NCBI GenBank assembly: GCA_036674765.1
Contig: JARVKI010000052.1
Coordinates: 186,001-250,000 of the forward strand
Source of the DNA: Seiridium cupressi
Lineage: Eukaryota; Ascomycota; Sordariomycetes; Amphisphaeriales; Sporocadaceae
Direction of reading: 5' to 3'
DNA: 64,000 nt
Below, piece after piece: positions 22,282-33,373 of this stretch. A model generated the notes under the pieces. It had not been told where the DNA came from, did no database searches, and saw nothing but the letters and a program-made list of their open reading frames with translations. The position numbers were made by a program, and so were the translations under genes. Position 1 is the first letter of the stretch, and every line of letters begins with the position of its first letter.

Positions 22282-23135
22282 GGTCACGACTAAGAGTCTG
22301 CTACAATGCACGAGTGTTCCTAGCCTCGAGCATTTCCAGTCACGGTCGGAAGATTTTACGCGGATTTATATGCGGGCTACCACGGTACAAAATAACGTAT
22401 GCACAGACTACATCGGGCCTCATCAGCGTATATTGTCACGACAGAATATCCAGCGCCTTGTTGTTGGCCACAGGTCAGGAGGTGTCAATTCTTCCGTAAA
22501 AATTCGTTGCCGGCCAGGTTGGGGGCATGCTCTATGAGTCCGTTAAGGGGCGCGGGTGCTCCCAACCGATGGAGGCAGAGTTGTTTGATCCGAGTCAGCA
22601 GATTGTGATCCCACTTGATTGACCCGATGGCATTGAGGAATAAGAACCCACCGGCACTTTTGCTTTACACGCCTACGAGGCCTATTCCAATCCAGGTTAT
22701 CTTATCAGCTCTAGAGCGATAAAAATAAAAGTAAGGTAGAACTTAATTTTATATAACGATACCTTCGTAAAAGAAAAAGAAAATCTAATGATATCACTAT
22801 AAAGCAAAGCCCACCCAAAAATATCAAAAACCATGAATTTGATCGTTACATGGCGAATATCGTTATAGACCAGGGTCGTCATTAACCGGTCTGACTGTTA
22901 CCATGCGTGCATGGGAATCCGTGCCTGGGAAGAGATAACTGCAGGGCCGCAGCCCCCGTCCATGCAATGTAGTCGTTGGCTTACGGGGGGTCATTGAAAG
23001 GCCCCTGCTATACATACATGTACGTACGGCAAAAAGCCGGGTCGTTTATAAAGGCGAGGCGCCTTCCCCCATTGAGTCGCAGACAGTCTGAGTCGAGCTC
23101 ACCGTTTGCATTGTAACTTACCACCTATTTCGAAA
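22282..23135. other. Intergenic with an A/T-rich island
   Basis: An A/T-rich block lies at about 22700-22870 (for example AAAAATAAAAGTAAGG), different from its flanks and possibly a repeat eroded by C-to-T mutation. The segment near 23040 (TTTATAAAGGC) could be the old core promoter of the regulator that follows. Confidence 0.5.
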
Positions 23136-25519
23136 ATGAAGAGCATTCGTTGAAAACGCCTGGTTTCGTCCTGTATTCCCTGCTATACGCGCAAGCAAAA
23201 GGTTTGTGCACAGTCTCCTTGATCCAGATCGCCTGCCACGATCGTTAGTGTGCGGCCGACTGACTCGAGCCTGGGTGCCAATTCAGTGTAATCGCGAATA
23301 CCCTTGCAACCACTGCATGAAGCGCCGCCGGCCCGACGAGTGTACTTATTACCCTTCTCAAACCTACCAGAGCGCAGGCGAGCCCGAGACGCAACGAGCC
23401 GATACCCACGATGAGAAGAGCCGGGACGCAATCGTAGTTAGCGGCCCATCGAGCTCGTCGGCGGGCTCGGACGGCCAAGCAGCGACCCCGAACGATTTGG
23501 CTATTGCGAGGACAGCAACTTGGATACGCTGGCGTTAATTCGAAAGGTGGGTACGCCAAGATCTCATTGTCACTGGCGAGTTGAGGAGAACACACATGCC
23601 GATGAGGCTGCTAATACAGCTGAACGCTGATGAGACACAAGAAGGCTCCCGCACTGGGTGCTGCGTGGTCTAGCAGCCAATGCAGCTCCGTGCTTCGGTC
23701 TCGTCGGCAACGTAACGCAAGAACAATTACCAGCACGGCCTGCTCCTTTCTCTTTGAGCGCTTTGTTGACTTTCCACAGTTGGTACTGGATGACGAGGCA
23801 GACCACGATGCCACACCCATAACAGGCGAGGCCGTCGGAAAAGTAAAGAAGCAAATCAAGAGATTGCCTGACCGCTCGATTTTGGACTTTTTGGTCCAGC
23901 ACTTTTTGGCCGAGGTCGATTGGTAAGTGTAGCATGGCTCCCTCGTCACTCGAACAAGAGCCTTTCTCGTTTGGATCAACGAGCACTAAACATGGAACAA
24001 CGTGACAGGATCGACCGTTTAATATACCCGCCATGGCTTTTTAGCACAATATCAGCAGTGTTGGACGAAAGTACAATTGGAATTCGTGGCCGACATTGAC
24101 TTCGTAATTCTGTTGCTGAGAATTTGCTCCTACGCCTCACAATTTCTACCGTCACCGAGCTATACTCTCGACAGAATTCGTGGAGTGTCATTGCCCGACA
24201 TTCGCAACACCTGCGACGATATTGCAGACGAGCTTGTCATTATTAGTAATCTCCTTGACGGATCAGGTTCCCTGCTTCGCGTGCAGTACTATGCATTCCT
24301 CGGACTCAGACTTCAGAGCGAAGGGAAAACCAAGAGCTTCTGGCAAGCACTGAGCTGCGCTATTCGGATAGCGCAGAGCGCCGGCATGCACAGAGAGGCA
24401 CCCTTCAAGACCCATCGTATGGACGAGTTAGAGAAAGAGATGCGGCGCACGACGTTCTGTAATCTATACGTATGGGATAGCCTCCTGGCAAGGCAATTGG
24501 ACCGCGTGCCCTTTACTCCAGAGGGGTTAAGCGAGGGTACCTGGCCACAAATGCGACTTGTATCCGGCGCCGGGGATGGCGCTGCAGAACTTGATGCTGA
24601 TGCCCCCCAGAGTTTCACCGAGCGTATTCTCCAAGCGCGTCTGGCCGCCTTCTGGGGACGCTTTAACCTGCAGACTCCGGATTACGACATGATGGTGGCC
24701 GAAGAACGATATGATCAGTTCTGCGAGGAATTCCTAGCGACCTTGCCGCCATCCTTTGCGTTGAAGCCAAATAAGACATGGGATAAGTTGACCCCGAAAC
24801 TTCCCCAGCAGAGGCAGGTTCTACGAATCTCCATTTTCGAGTCCCTCTGCTGGAATTTTAGACCTATCGTCCTACGCGAGCCCAGTGCTATGGAGTGTCT
24901 ACCAACGTATAAACGAGTTCTGCTATGTACGCGGCGAAAGGTCTTGGCTGCAGCGGCGCTTCACGTTTTGGACGCAGTCGCTTCCCTTCACTCCATACTG
25001 GGGGGAAGCCATACGCGCTTTATCAGCCTCATCTTCCCCTCATTTGAAGCGGCCCTGCTTCTAGTGTGTATATGTGTGGATGCGCACTTTCCACACGATC
25101 CCGACGGCAGGCCCCTCCCTGCTCCGAAAGGAGTCGATGCCAAAAAAGATCCTCTCCGGGCCGGGATGGCTACTGTTACCCGGGATCGGTGTCTACAGGC
25201 AATAAACGGCGCCCTAGATCGGTTGCGTATGCTAGCCGAGATTAGCAGCATGGCCGAAGTTGGTGCCCATACGTTAGCTCAACTACTTGGTAAGCTCACG
25301 ACAACCGGCGTAGTAGAGCGACAACCAGCCATAATGCCCGGCTTGCTTCAGACTTCTATAATCAGCAACCAGCAGGTGAATGGATGGCCGTCCATAGAAA
25401 TGGCGGACACGGGGTCAGTAGATTCAGGCTCGTTGGACGAACTTTTGTCGGACGTCATGTCTCAGCAATTTCAGCACCAGGACTGGGAAACCCTCGTAGG
25501 CGAGTTTGTCGAAACCTAA
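23136..25519 (+). pseudogene. Zn2Cys6 transcription factor with early stop and frameshifts
   Basis: Exon 1 starts ATG AAG AGC ATT CGT and then meets TGA at 23151-23153; the same frame continues KRLVSSCIPCYTRKQK. After an intron (GTTTGT...TTCAG) comes CNREYPCNHCMKRRRPDECT, completing a six-cysteine cluster. A frameshift near 23490 separates the following linker from YCEDSNLDTLALIRK. A later exon ends LPDRSILDFLVQHFLAEVDW, and after its intron IDRLIYPPW meets a one-base insertion near 24030 before AQYQQCWTKVQLEF. The remaining fungal_trans domain (24077-25519) is fully open for 480 codons, including AIRIAQSAGMHRE and EMRRTTFCNLYVWDSLLARQ. It was probably the pathway regulator of the decayed cluster. 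The intact C-terminal half suggests recent loss. Confidence 0.8.
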
Positions 25520-25554
25520 TGCGACGAAAGGCAGGCAATTTTGGAAAGTGGAAA

Positions 25555-25990
25555 CTAACAGGCTTGCATGTGCCCAAAGCTATCCCGATCGCTACATTGA
25601 CTAGAATAATAGATATCGGTGTACACATGCTGAAAGTCCTCGGTCTTGGCAAGAGTGTTCCATCTGATATGATGGCGAAGATTAATACTTGGAAGCAAGA
25701 TCCACGAGGGCTTGTTCGATTCTTCGCGGACAATGCTGACTTGCAAAACTGGATGTTTGAGGACGACGCGGGCGATGGTGCTCTCGACAATGCGCCTGAG
25801 CTCGGCTTGCGCGCTTGGCGCGGCCAATCCTGCCGGCATGGCATAACGATAAGCGAGGACACAGGCTCTTGTTTGGCCGAGAGTTTGCAGTGCTATGTGA
25901 TGCGACTCGTTATGCTTAGTTAGCACACGGGAACTGATCTGCTACACGGACTCTAACAATAAACCGAGCTTGCGAATGATCCTTCCACCA
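25555..25990 (-). pseudogene. Alcohol-acetyltransferase relic, N-terminal part
   Basis: Minus-strand frames carry IIRKLGLLLESV, then HNESHHIALQTLG, then RYAMPAGLAAP, RRIVESTIARVVLKHPVLQV and LLPSINLRHHIRW. This is the N-terminal pattern of fungal alcohol acetyltransferase/AATase-like acyltransferases. A stop follows LLLESV, and the HxxxDG active-site part and the rest of the roughly 450-residue protein are missing. It probably once modified a product of the adjacent polyketide synthase; that role is inference. Confidence 0.65.
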
Positions 25991-26841
25991 GGAATCAACT
26001 GTTGAGTTTCACGTGGTAAGTCTTCAGGTGGAGAATGAGCAACCTCGATCGTTGCCACAGCGGCGCTTGCTGCGTATAGTTTCTTTGCATTTGGTTCCCC
26101 TGGTGCATTTGGTGGGTTACTCAGTTGGGGGCATAGTCGAGCAATCGATCGTCTTGGCGCTGCAGAGAGCCCTGGCCTCAACCATATCAAGGAGGCCAAG
26201 TTCCGCGGTAATCGGTAACAATTGCAAATTCCGGCCATGACGGCTACAGTCATGTCCAAGGTACGGAGGGGCACTACCAGGGCAAGGTTTGGCACGCAAG
26301 GGCGTCAGTGTTGTGATTGCTACATTCACCTCTTCACGCAGGGCTTCACACAGCCGGAGGAAAAACTTGCCGATAATTAGTCATTTATGAAAAGCTTTGA
26401 AATCCAAACTTTGGGATGTGCATTTTAAGTTACTGCTCTGCCATTAGCGTATGGAAACCGAGTGAATTTGTACGACCCAGCTACTACATGGGGGATCCTT
26501 TAGGCTGACTACAATGTATGGTGGCCGTTTACAACGACACGTCTCTTGGCCGAAAATTTACGGGTGAAAGAAAATGGGCATTAGAAAAAGTCGTGCAACA
26601 TTCCAAAATAATTGGATCCCCCAGCCACTGAATCCGTCCGTTGGAGTTTTTCATTTTGATTGCATTTATTTGATTTGTTTAGTCATTCGCTCGCTGGTTC
26701 CTTTCTTTCTTTCTTTACAATCAAACGTACTGGCAACAAATATCTTACCCGCCCTCCTCCATCCTCGCAGAGCACTCACTACTCCATTGTATGCTAGAAT
26801 AATAACACGGACACCGAGAACAGCACGAAGCCACCGAGAGT
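25991..26841. other. Intergenic, promoter side of the MFS gene
   Basis: The minus frame upstream of the acetyltransferase relic (25942-26295) has no clear family. A TTTC repeat tract lies at 26698-26716, typical of fungal promoter pyrimidine tracts. Confidence 0.5.
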
Positions 26842-28604
26842 ATGGCTACAACTGCGACAGACACCGCGGGCTCCAGTCATTCTGGTGAGAGGGAATTGGA
26901 AACCTCAGAGAAGCCATTCAATCATACCCCCGAGTCCGAGTCGGTACTACCTAACAAGGGAGAGAACGGTCAGGCCAATGGCGCTGAGCAGCCGTCTCCT
27001 GGAGACTATCCCGGTGGGCTGCGCATGGCGCTGCTTCTGGGCGCTGTCATTTTCTGTGTCTTTGTCATGTCGTTAGATATGGTAGATTGAGACTTTTATA
27101 CACGTTGAGCCCAGCATCTGGCTAACAGCAGGACAGACGATTGTTGGTACGGCTGTTCCCAAGATCACCGACGAGTTCCACGGCCTGGCACAGGTTCCAT
27201 GGTATGGATCGTCCTATTTCATGACATTCGGTGGTTTCCAATCTTCATGGGGCAAGGTCTATCGATATGTTCCTCTTAAGATTACCTTCCTCCTGACCAC
27301 GTCCATCTTCGAGATTGGCAGTCTTGTGTGCGGCGTGGCTCCCAATGCTACAGCTTTTATCGTAGGAAGGGTTATTGCCGGTCTCGGTGGCGCTGGTATC
27401 GCAGCAGGAGGATATACCGTTATTGCATTATCCTCGAGACCCGAGAAAAGACCACTATATGTGGGTGCGATAGGTACTACCTACGGTGTCGCCGCAGTTC
27501 TCGGGCCGGTCTTGGGTGGTGTCTTCTCTGATCGCGTCACCTGGCGCTGGTGCTTCTACATCAATCTCCCGATCGGCATCGCTGCCACGGCTGTCATCCT
27601 GATTCTCTTCAAAGTTCCTGCAGATTGACCCGGTGGGGGTTACCCTGACAATGGCCGCAATTATTTGCTTCATTCTCGCGGTGCAGGCTGGCGGCCAGAG
27701 CCATCCTTGGAACAGTGGCTATGTCGTTGGTCTCCTTGTAGCCTCCATTGTCCCCCTGATCTTGCTAGTTCCCTGGGAGATCTATCAAAAGGAACGTGCC
27801 ATGGTCGTGCCTCGCTTAATCAAGCAACGCTTCCTCTGGAGCAGTTCCATCTACCAATTCTGCTATGGTGCCTCCTACAACGTGCTCCTCTACTATCTCC
27901 CGATCTACTTTCAGAGTGTCGACAATGTTTCACCTATCCAATCCGGAGTGCGCAACCTCCCGATGGTCATCACAGTGAGCTTAGGCAACGTCGCCGGTGG
28001 TTTCCTCTTCTCAAAGACGGGCTATCCGGTTCCGCCTATGATCGCTGGCGCAGCCATCGCAACAGTATCCAGCGGCTTATTCTATACTCTAGATATTGGT
28101 ACATCGGATGGGAAATGGATTGGATATCAGATCCTCGGTGGTGCGGCCTGGTCAGTACCCTTCCAGTACAGCTTGAACATTGTCCAGGGAAATGTCGAGC
28201 CACAGGACATCTCTTCTGCAACAGCTGTCATTTTCTGTAAGTGTCTTCCTTTCATATCTACTATAACTAGTGGCTAACTGCCAACGACTTTAGTTGCCCA
28301 GATTATCGGGCAAGCTTTGGCTCTTTCGGCAGCGCAGTCGGCTTTCGTCAACGTACTAATCAACTACTTGATGGTCAATGCTCCTCACATCGATACGGCC
28401 CAAGTCGTCGCCACAGGAGCCACAGGATTCCGTGCAGCCTTTCCGCCTGACCAAGTCGCTGAGATTATCCGCGGGTATATGGCAGGTGCGAGGGCGACGT
28501 TCGCTCTCTCGATTGCTCTAGCTGGAGTGTCATTCCTGGCTGCCTTCCTGGTTCCCTTCAAGAAGATGGGTGGCAGCAAACCGGATGCATCAGCCGAAGA
28601 CTGA
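26842..28604 (+). pseudogene. MFS drug/metabolite efflux pump with a frameshift in the central loop
   Basis: A 14-helix DHA-type exporter. The exons are 26842-27081, 27137 to about 27627, about 27628-28236 and 28294-28604. Exon 1 ends VFVMSLDM and joins TIVGTAVPKITDEFHGL (intron GTAGAT...GACAG). Motif C-like GPVLGGVFSDRVTWRWCFYI is intact, as are YLPIYFQSV and the late motif NVLINYLMVNAPHIDTAQ. The only lesion is in the loop after helix 6: ILILFKVPAD meets TGA, and the next frame resumes LQIDPVGVTLTMAAIICF. The string AAGTTCCTGCAGAT at the join could encode both KVPAD and the usual KFLQI, so a deletion between two such repeats probably removed about 15 residues and shifted the frame. It is otherwise well preserved. 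If the base call is wrong, the gene is functional. Confidence 0.8.
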
Positions 28605-29745
28605 TCGATTCCCACACCTGCAGAGATGTTGAGAGAAATGTGTTTCTTTCTACTGGACAGTTCGACACCCTCACAATGCTTGATCACACAAAGAACGTGG
28701 CATGGCGGCATGTCATGAATAGTGTAACATGGCGATAATACGATGGATTGGGCGGAGACACTAATTGGGCATTCCAAGTTGAGACTTAGAGAGCATACAT
28801 ACGTACAGCAAGTATAACCATGTACAAAAACAGTTCTAGAAGCACGTACTTGATAGTAGATAAAACTCGATATAGCCAGCGATTTATTTTTTAGCGCATC
28901 CGATTAAACCGACCTCTATTATTCGTTTTGTGGCAAACACAACGCTTTTATATTATTATAAATGAAGCAATTGAGACATGGTAATGAAGGCATGGTCTTT
29001 TAACCGTCCGACCACTACGGCGTTAAGAATTGGTGAAACACGATGATCATAATCTCTAAGATTCAACGTCATCACTAAAAGGTGACTGGACATCTCCGCC
29101 GATAAGGGTTGTAATGAAGACCACGAACCCCTCATCAAAGACGAGATGCAGCATTCCACGGACATGTCCAAATACGCTACACCACATATCCTGGACGGCA
29201 CGTGGAATAACAGTTGTAAACTTGGACAATTAGATGATCCGTGGAGACTACAATTCTAATCATCGCTTTGAGTTGCGCGAATTCCGACTTGATTTGCTAA
29301 GAATGTAAGTAAAGCCTGCAATAAAAGACCATGAGTATGACAAGTATGAGCCATCGATATGTTGCGATCATGGTTCACACTTACATATAAGGAACCATTA
29401 TGATCCTAGTGTGTACTGGTTCAGTTAGAACAAACGTCTTCACTCTTCTCGATAACCACTTCGGCCTTGAGTTTCTTTAGGCTCACCTTTTAATATAAAA
29501 ATCTCCACAATCGTCCTCAGCCACTTCCTAATCGTGGTGGCCTCTGCTCCATAGAGATGCGAGAAGAAGCCCCGATTTGATGTTGGTGGCATCACTGCGA
29601 TTGAATATTTCTTCCCGGCCAACGAAACTTTGTTCTTCGATACCCTTCTACTAAGCTTGCACAATCTGTTTTTTCTTTGACCACACTCCCTCCAGACTTG
29701 ATTTCTTCAATACCAGGGCGGCCAAATTACCTAAGCTGCTACTCA
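28605..29745. other. Intergenic, possible further polyketide synthase debris
   Basis: No recognisable protein. A minus frame at 29440-29664 directly after the carrier-protein relic has no known motif. The rest is A/T-rich. Confidence 0.45.
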
Positions 29746-31389
29746 TCAGCAGTCGAAGTATTTGAAATGTGCTAGCATCTCCTTTGCAATCCAGTTGCGC
29801 AACTCAATAGCGTTCAGCGAGTCTAGTCCAAGCGCTGCCACCGAAGTTGTTGACTGTTGTGCCGCCTTGAACTCATCTGGGAGCACCGGAATATCCCCGA
29901 GCTTGTCGGGAAGCCCACAAGTGGCTATTTCCATGCAACCTTCCATTGTCCTTGAGCGTCGTAGCTTCTGGCCAATAGATAGGATATGACACCAGGCGAC
30001 TCATTGACCTCGCCTTACTTGTCGAGAATTGTAGTCCGCAGATGGGAAATTCTGCCGTCAGAAGCGTAGTGAGGCAATCCTTTCCCATTGACGACGTGGA
30101 AGTCCAATCCGGTTATGCACTGATCCTCACAACACGCCTCAACTTGACCACCAGTAGCGGCTTCGACTAAGGCTAGTACCTCAGTTTCGGACATTGTGAT
30201 CCCGAAGAGAGTCCGGAGAACCTGTTCCTATTTTTCGGTATTCTCTGCCGGGTAGCCAACGTCTTGTATCGCCGTGAGGTCCAAAGATATTGCTGCGAGG
30301 CCTCGACTTAGTCGGTGACGCGCCAAGGCATCGAGGAACGTGTTGGCAGCAGCGTATGCTGTTTGAACACGGTTACCAACGATACCGACGACAGAAGACA
30401 ACACCACAAAGAAGTCCACTGGAGTGTCCGTCAATGCCTTGTGAAGGTTCCAAGAGCCATCAACCTTGGAGCAGATTACCTCCCCATAATCTTCAAACGT
30501 CATCTTCTCCAACAGGACATCCTAGATGAGATGCTCGTTAGCGTTCTCGGCCTTCGAAGTCCACCGGAATTTGGTACTTACCTTCAAGACCATGGCGGCG
30601 TGAATAGCACCACAAACTGGGGTCCAAAGTCGATGCAGGTTTGCCGAGCTCCGAGCGGGCTGTTCGGAAGAGTCCTTGCGCTATATTGGTCTCTGCCCGT
30701 TCTGCGTTCTTGTATGCACCAGCGCTGACCCACAGGATGGACGAACGATTAAGGAGGAGCTTCTGTACCAGGTAAAATGACTCGGCGGTCATGTGATGCA
30801 ACAGTAGGCTATCGAGATCATGTAGGCAGATATACACCCGTGGCAGAACTTCAAGACTCCCGAAGCTCGAAACAGACGGTTCTACTCCGTTATCCACTTC
30901 CAAAAGATGCACAATGACCTTGAGAAGAGGGTCGTCTCAGTTCCTGTTCGAAACAATAACCACATCCAAGGAGTTTGAGATACTGTTTCCGTGACCATTA
31001 GTGTCTTCCGCGTGTGCAGTTTCGAGTTGCCGGTTGACTCTATTTGCCTCATGATGAACACCATTGCTCCATCCGTTGGGTAATGGATGGCCATTCTGCT
31101 GTAAGTCATGTGTGTGGCCGTTCGCCTCATAGTTGGTCTGTTCCTGGGAGCTGGGTTCTTTGGTGGTTAGTGGTTCCCAGTCTAACTTATAGCAGAGCGA
31201 GCGTGGGCTAAGGTCTTCAGCGTTACCCCCCTGCACGGGTACCATGCGGGAGCCAGTGATCTTCACCATGGGCTGATCGTGCTTAGAATGGTGCCAAGCA
31301 TCAATAGAGAAATCCACTGGTCCAGGTCCGTGTTGGCCTGAAGACCTTGACACAATAACTTTGACCTCATCCCCTGGTGTCCTCGGCAC
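29746..31389 (-). pseudogene. Shrunken relic of a highly reducing polyketide synthase (DH-KR-ACP remains)
   Basis: Read on the minus strand the pieces come in normal order. First is the end of the dehydratase domain (31389-30937) with RTPGDEVKVIVSRSSGQHGP, VDFSIDAWHHS and SLCYKLDWEP. Next, at 30912-30538, is a linker or enoylreductase-proximal part with ILWVSAGAY and IAQGLFRTARSE. Then a ketoreductase end (30512-30228) has FFVVLSSVVGIVGNRVQTAY and AAANTFLDALARHRLS. The post-KR segment EDQCITGLDFHV follows. Last is a carrier protein (29946-29746) with GLDSLNAIELRNWIAKEM, whose Ser would hold phosphopantetheine. Each piece is separated by stops or shifts. The pieces span only about 1.6 kb, whereas an intact DH-to-ACP part needs about 5 kb, so large deletions occurred. 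Ketosynthase and acyltransferase were not found. Confidence 0.85.
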
Positions 31390-32317
31390 AGAGCTCTAAA
31401 TCTCACATCTCTTTCATCGCAGAAGGCATGAATAAACATGGCATCTCCCCTCGGCCAGCGCCCAAGCGCCCAGAAGAGGAAATGTCAGTTGAATCATGAG
31501 ATTGATGAATGGTGTAGACGAAATTGAGTCTGTCTAGTATCGTATCCTGAGTGCATGGTCGATGCAGTATCGGGAACTGTGACCTTTGCCGTCGATTGAT
31601 GCCCATTGATCTTGAGTCCCCCAGCCTGAACTTAGCTGATGAGCACCCTGAAGGGTTGAAACTGCGGGTATGGCAATGTAAAGTCAGGTTTAGTTCATAA
31701 CATCGCAAGATCGTTCGGCTACTGTTTCGCGGTGAACAGAACGACTCCCCACTAGGAACATTGAAGATGCGCATGTTCGCGAGTGCAGGTGTTGAGAGGG
31801 CGGTTGTTAGCGCTTCGGCCCCCTGCTAAAGATCAACCAAGGACACCCATCACATCCACCGTCCACATGTTGATAGAAACCGGGAAGGAAACAGAAAGGC
31901 AGAACATTGTCCTTTTGAGATGCAATCAATGTTTAGGTTCCCAATCCTGTAGTGCTCATCTAGCTGGTTATTGCGATACTGGCTTGCTGTTGCGGAAATC
32001 TCCGGCGCTGTTCGATTCAAGGTTGCCCCCAATGACATCATTTTGAACTCAAACAGGGAATTTATGCAGCTATCCCAGACCTTGAAATCCAGGCTCTCGT
32101 CAGTTATCAGTCGAGCGCAACAGTTTTGATAGCCTCAAAGGTGCCGGTACTCTAGGTATTTGTCTTTCTTCCACATACTCTGTATTGTGCCTCGGAAGCT
32201 GTGTCAGAAAACAGTCATCTGGAACGATTTGACTTGTGACCAAGAATTTCGGCCATAGCGTGTGTTTTACATTACTGTATCAAGCACATTCCTGCACGTC
32301 GTCGACGGCCAATCATC
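31390..32317. other. Intergenic, old debris and promoter of the Pmp3-type gene
   Basis: It may contain more of the polyketide synthase dehydratase, but no motif is readable. The right end is the promoter of the small membrane protein gene. Confidence 0.45.
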
Positions 32318-32668
32318 ATGTTCAAACGATTAGTTGTTCTCTTTTTCAACCTGCTTTTCCCGCCCTTGGCCGTATTCCTTCTTTGCGGCTTCGGCGCTGA
32401 TTTTGCAATGAACTGCTTCCTCTTCCTCCTGGCCGTTATACCGTCACATATTCACGGCATGTACATCAGCTTCATCTATTTCCACCGAAAGAACCGGGTG
32501 CGTAAGGGACGCTGGCCCGGGAAGAGGCGCGGTCTGATCTACAGCGAGAAGGTCCAGAACGGTGGTGCAACATCGAGGCAATTAGAAGATATCAGAATGT
32601 CCGAAAAACAACGTACAGCATCGAAAAAGGGCGAACAAGTTCGACGAGATTGGCGGCGGAGCCAGTGA
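32318..32668 (+). CDS. Pmp3/UPF0057-family small membrane protein
   Basis: A 116-residue protein in one exon. The first 55 residues form the two-helix Pmp3 unit (NLLFPPLAVFLLCGFGADFA, then a second helix CFLFLLAVIPSHIHGMYISF), with the typical FPP-AVF, G-GAD and IP-HIH marks. A basic, polar cytosolic tail of about 60 residues follows (HRKNRVRKGRWPGKRRGL), longer than the 52-residue yeast Pmp3 but common in filamentous fungi. Members sit in the plasma membrane and affect membrane potential and salt or stress tolerance. The gene is intact among pseudogenes, so it is probably not part of the decayed cluster. Confidence 0.85.
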   Translation: MFKRLVVLFFNLLFPPLAVFLLCGFGADFAMNCFLFLLAVIPSHIHGMYISFIYFHRKNRVRKGRWPGKRRGLIYSEKVQNGGATSRQLEDIRMSEKQRTASKKGEQVRRDWRRSQ

Positions 32669-33373
32669 ATAGTCATTCGTGGAGGATACTGTTGATATTG
32701 GTTGGTCTCTAAAGGCAGATGGTGATAAGAATGTCATCCCACGCCCCGGAAACTGACGTATGAAGGACTCAAAGTCACGAATATTAAAGAGATTCGTAGA
32801 CTTGCAGCAACAAGAGTAGGGGATCAGAAGATTCTTGGAGGAAACTTGGCCGAAAACTGCATATCGAGGAAGCGATCAGTGGAATCTGTTCGGCCATATA
32901 TTCCATACATGTTGGGGATGCGCCTGCGCCAGAATTTATTGATCACAAGAAACTGCCGCTGTTGCAGTTTAGCAGTATCCCGGAAATTGGCTGTCTGATG
33001 TAGCAGTAAATCCCCATGGTGGGTCGCATCCATTGAGACCACAGTTGAGGTTGTCTTGGTCAAGCTGATAGACCTATCCTATATCCCACCAGTATTTAAT
33101 TAACTGCCAGAAGAAGTTTCGTACCGTTAGCGCATTGGCAGATAGTCGGAACGCAGCACCTTGGAGTAGCACTATCAACAATTAGTATTGTAAAGCAACT
33201 TGAGTAATGTATTCAGATAGGGCTATCACATACCTATACGGGTAACTGCACCCGCTGGCGGTCTGACGAGATTCAAGATGTGCCCGCTCGGGAGCACGAA
33301 TTTCCACAGATGCCGAAACGAGTGGGAGAAAGAATCTCATGATTGATAGCGAGAAAAAAAAGTATGTTGCACG
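32669..33373. other. Intergenic, no gene seen
   Basis: A/T-rich in places (33350-33380). Minus frames here have no motif. Confidence 0.5.
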
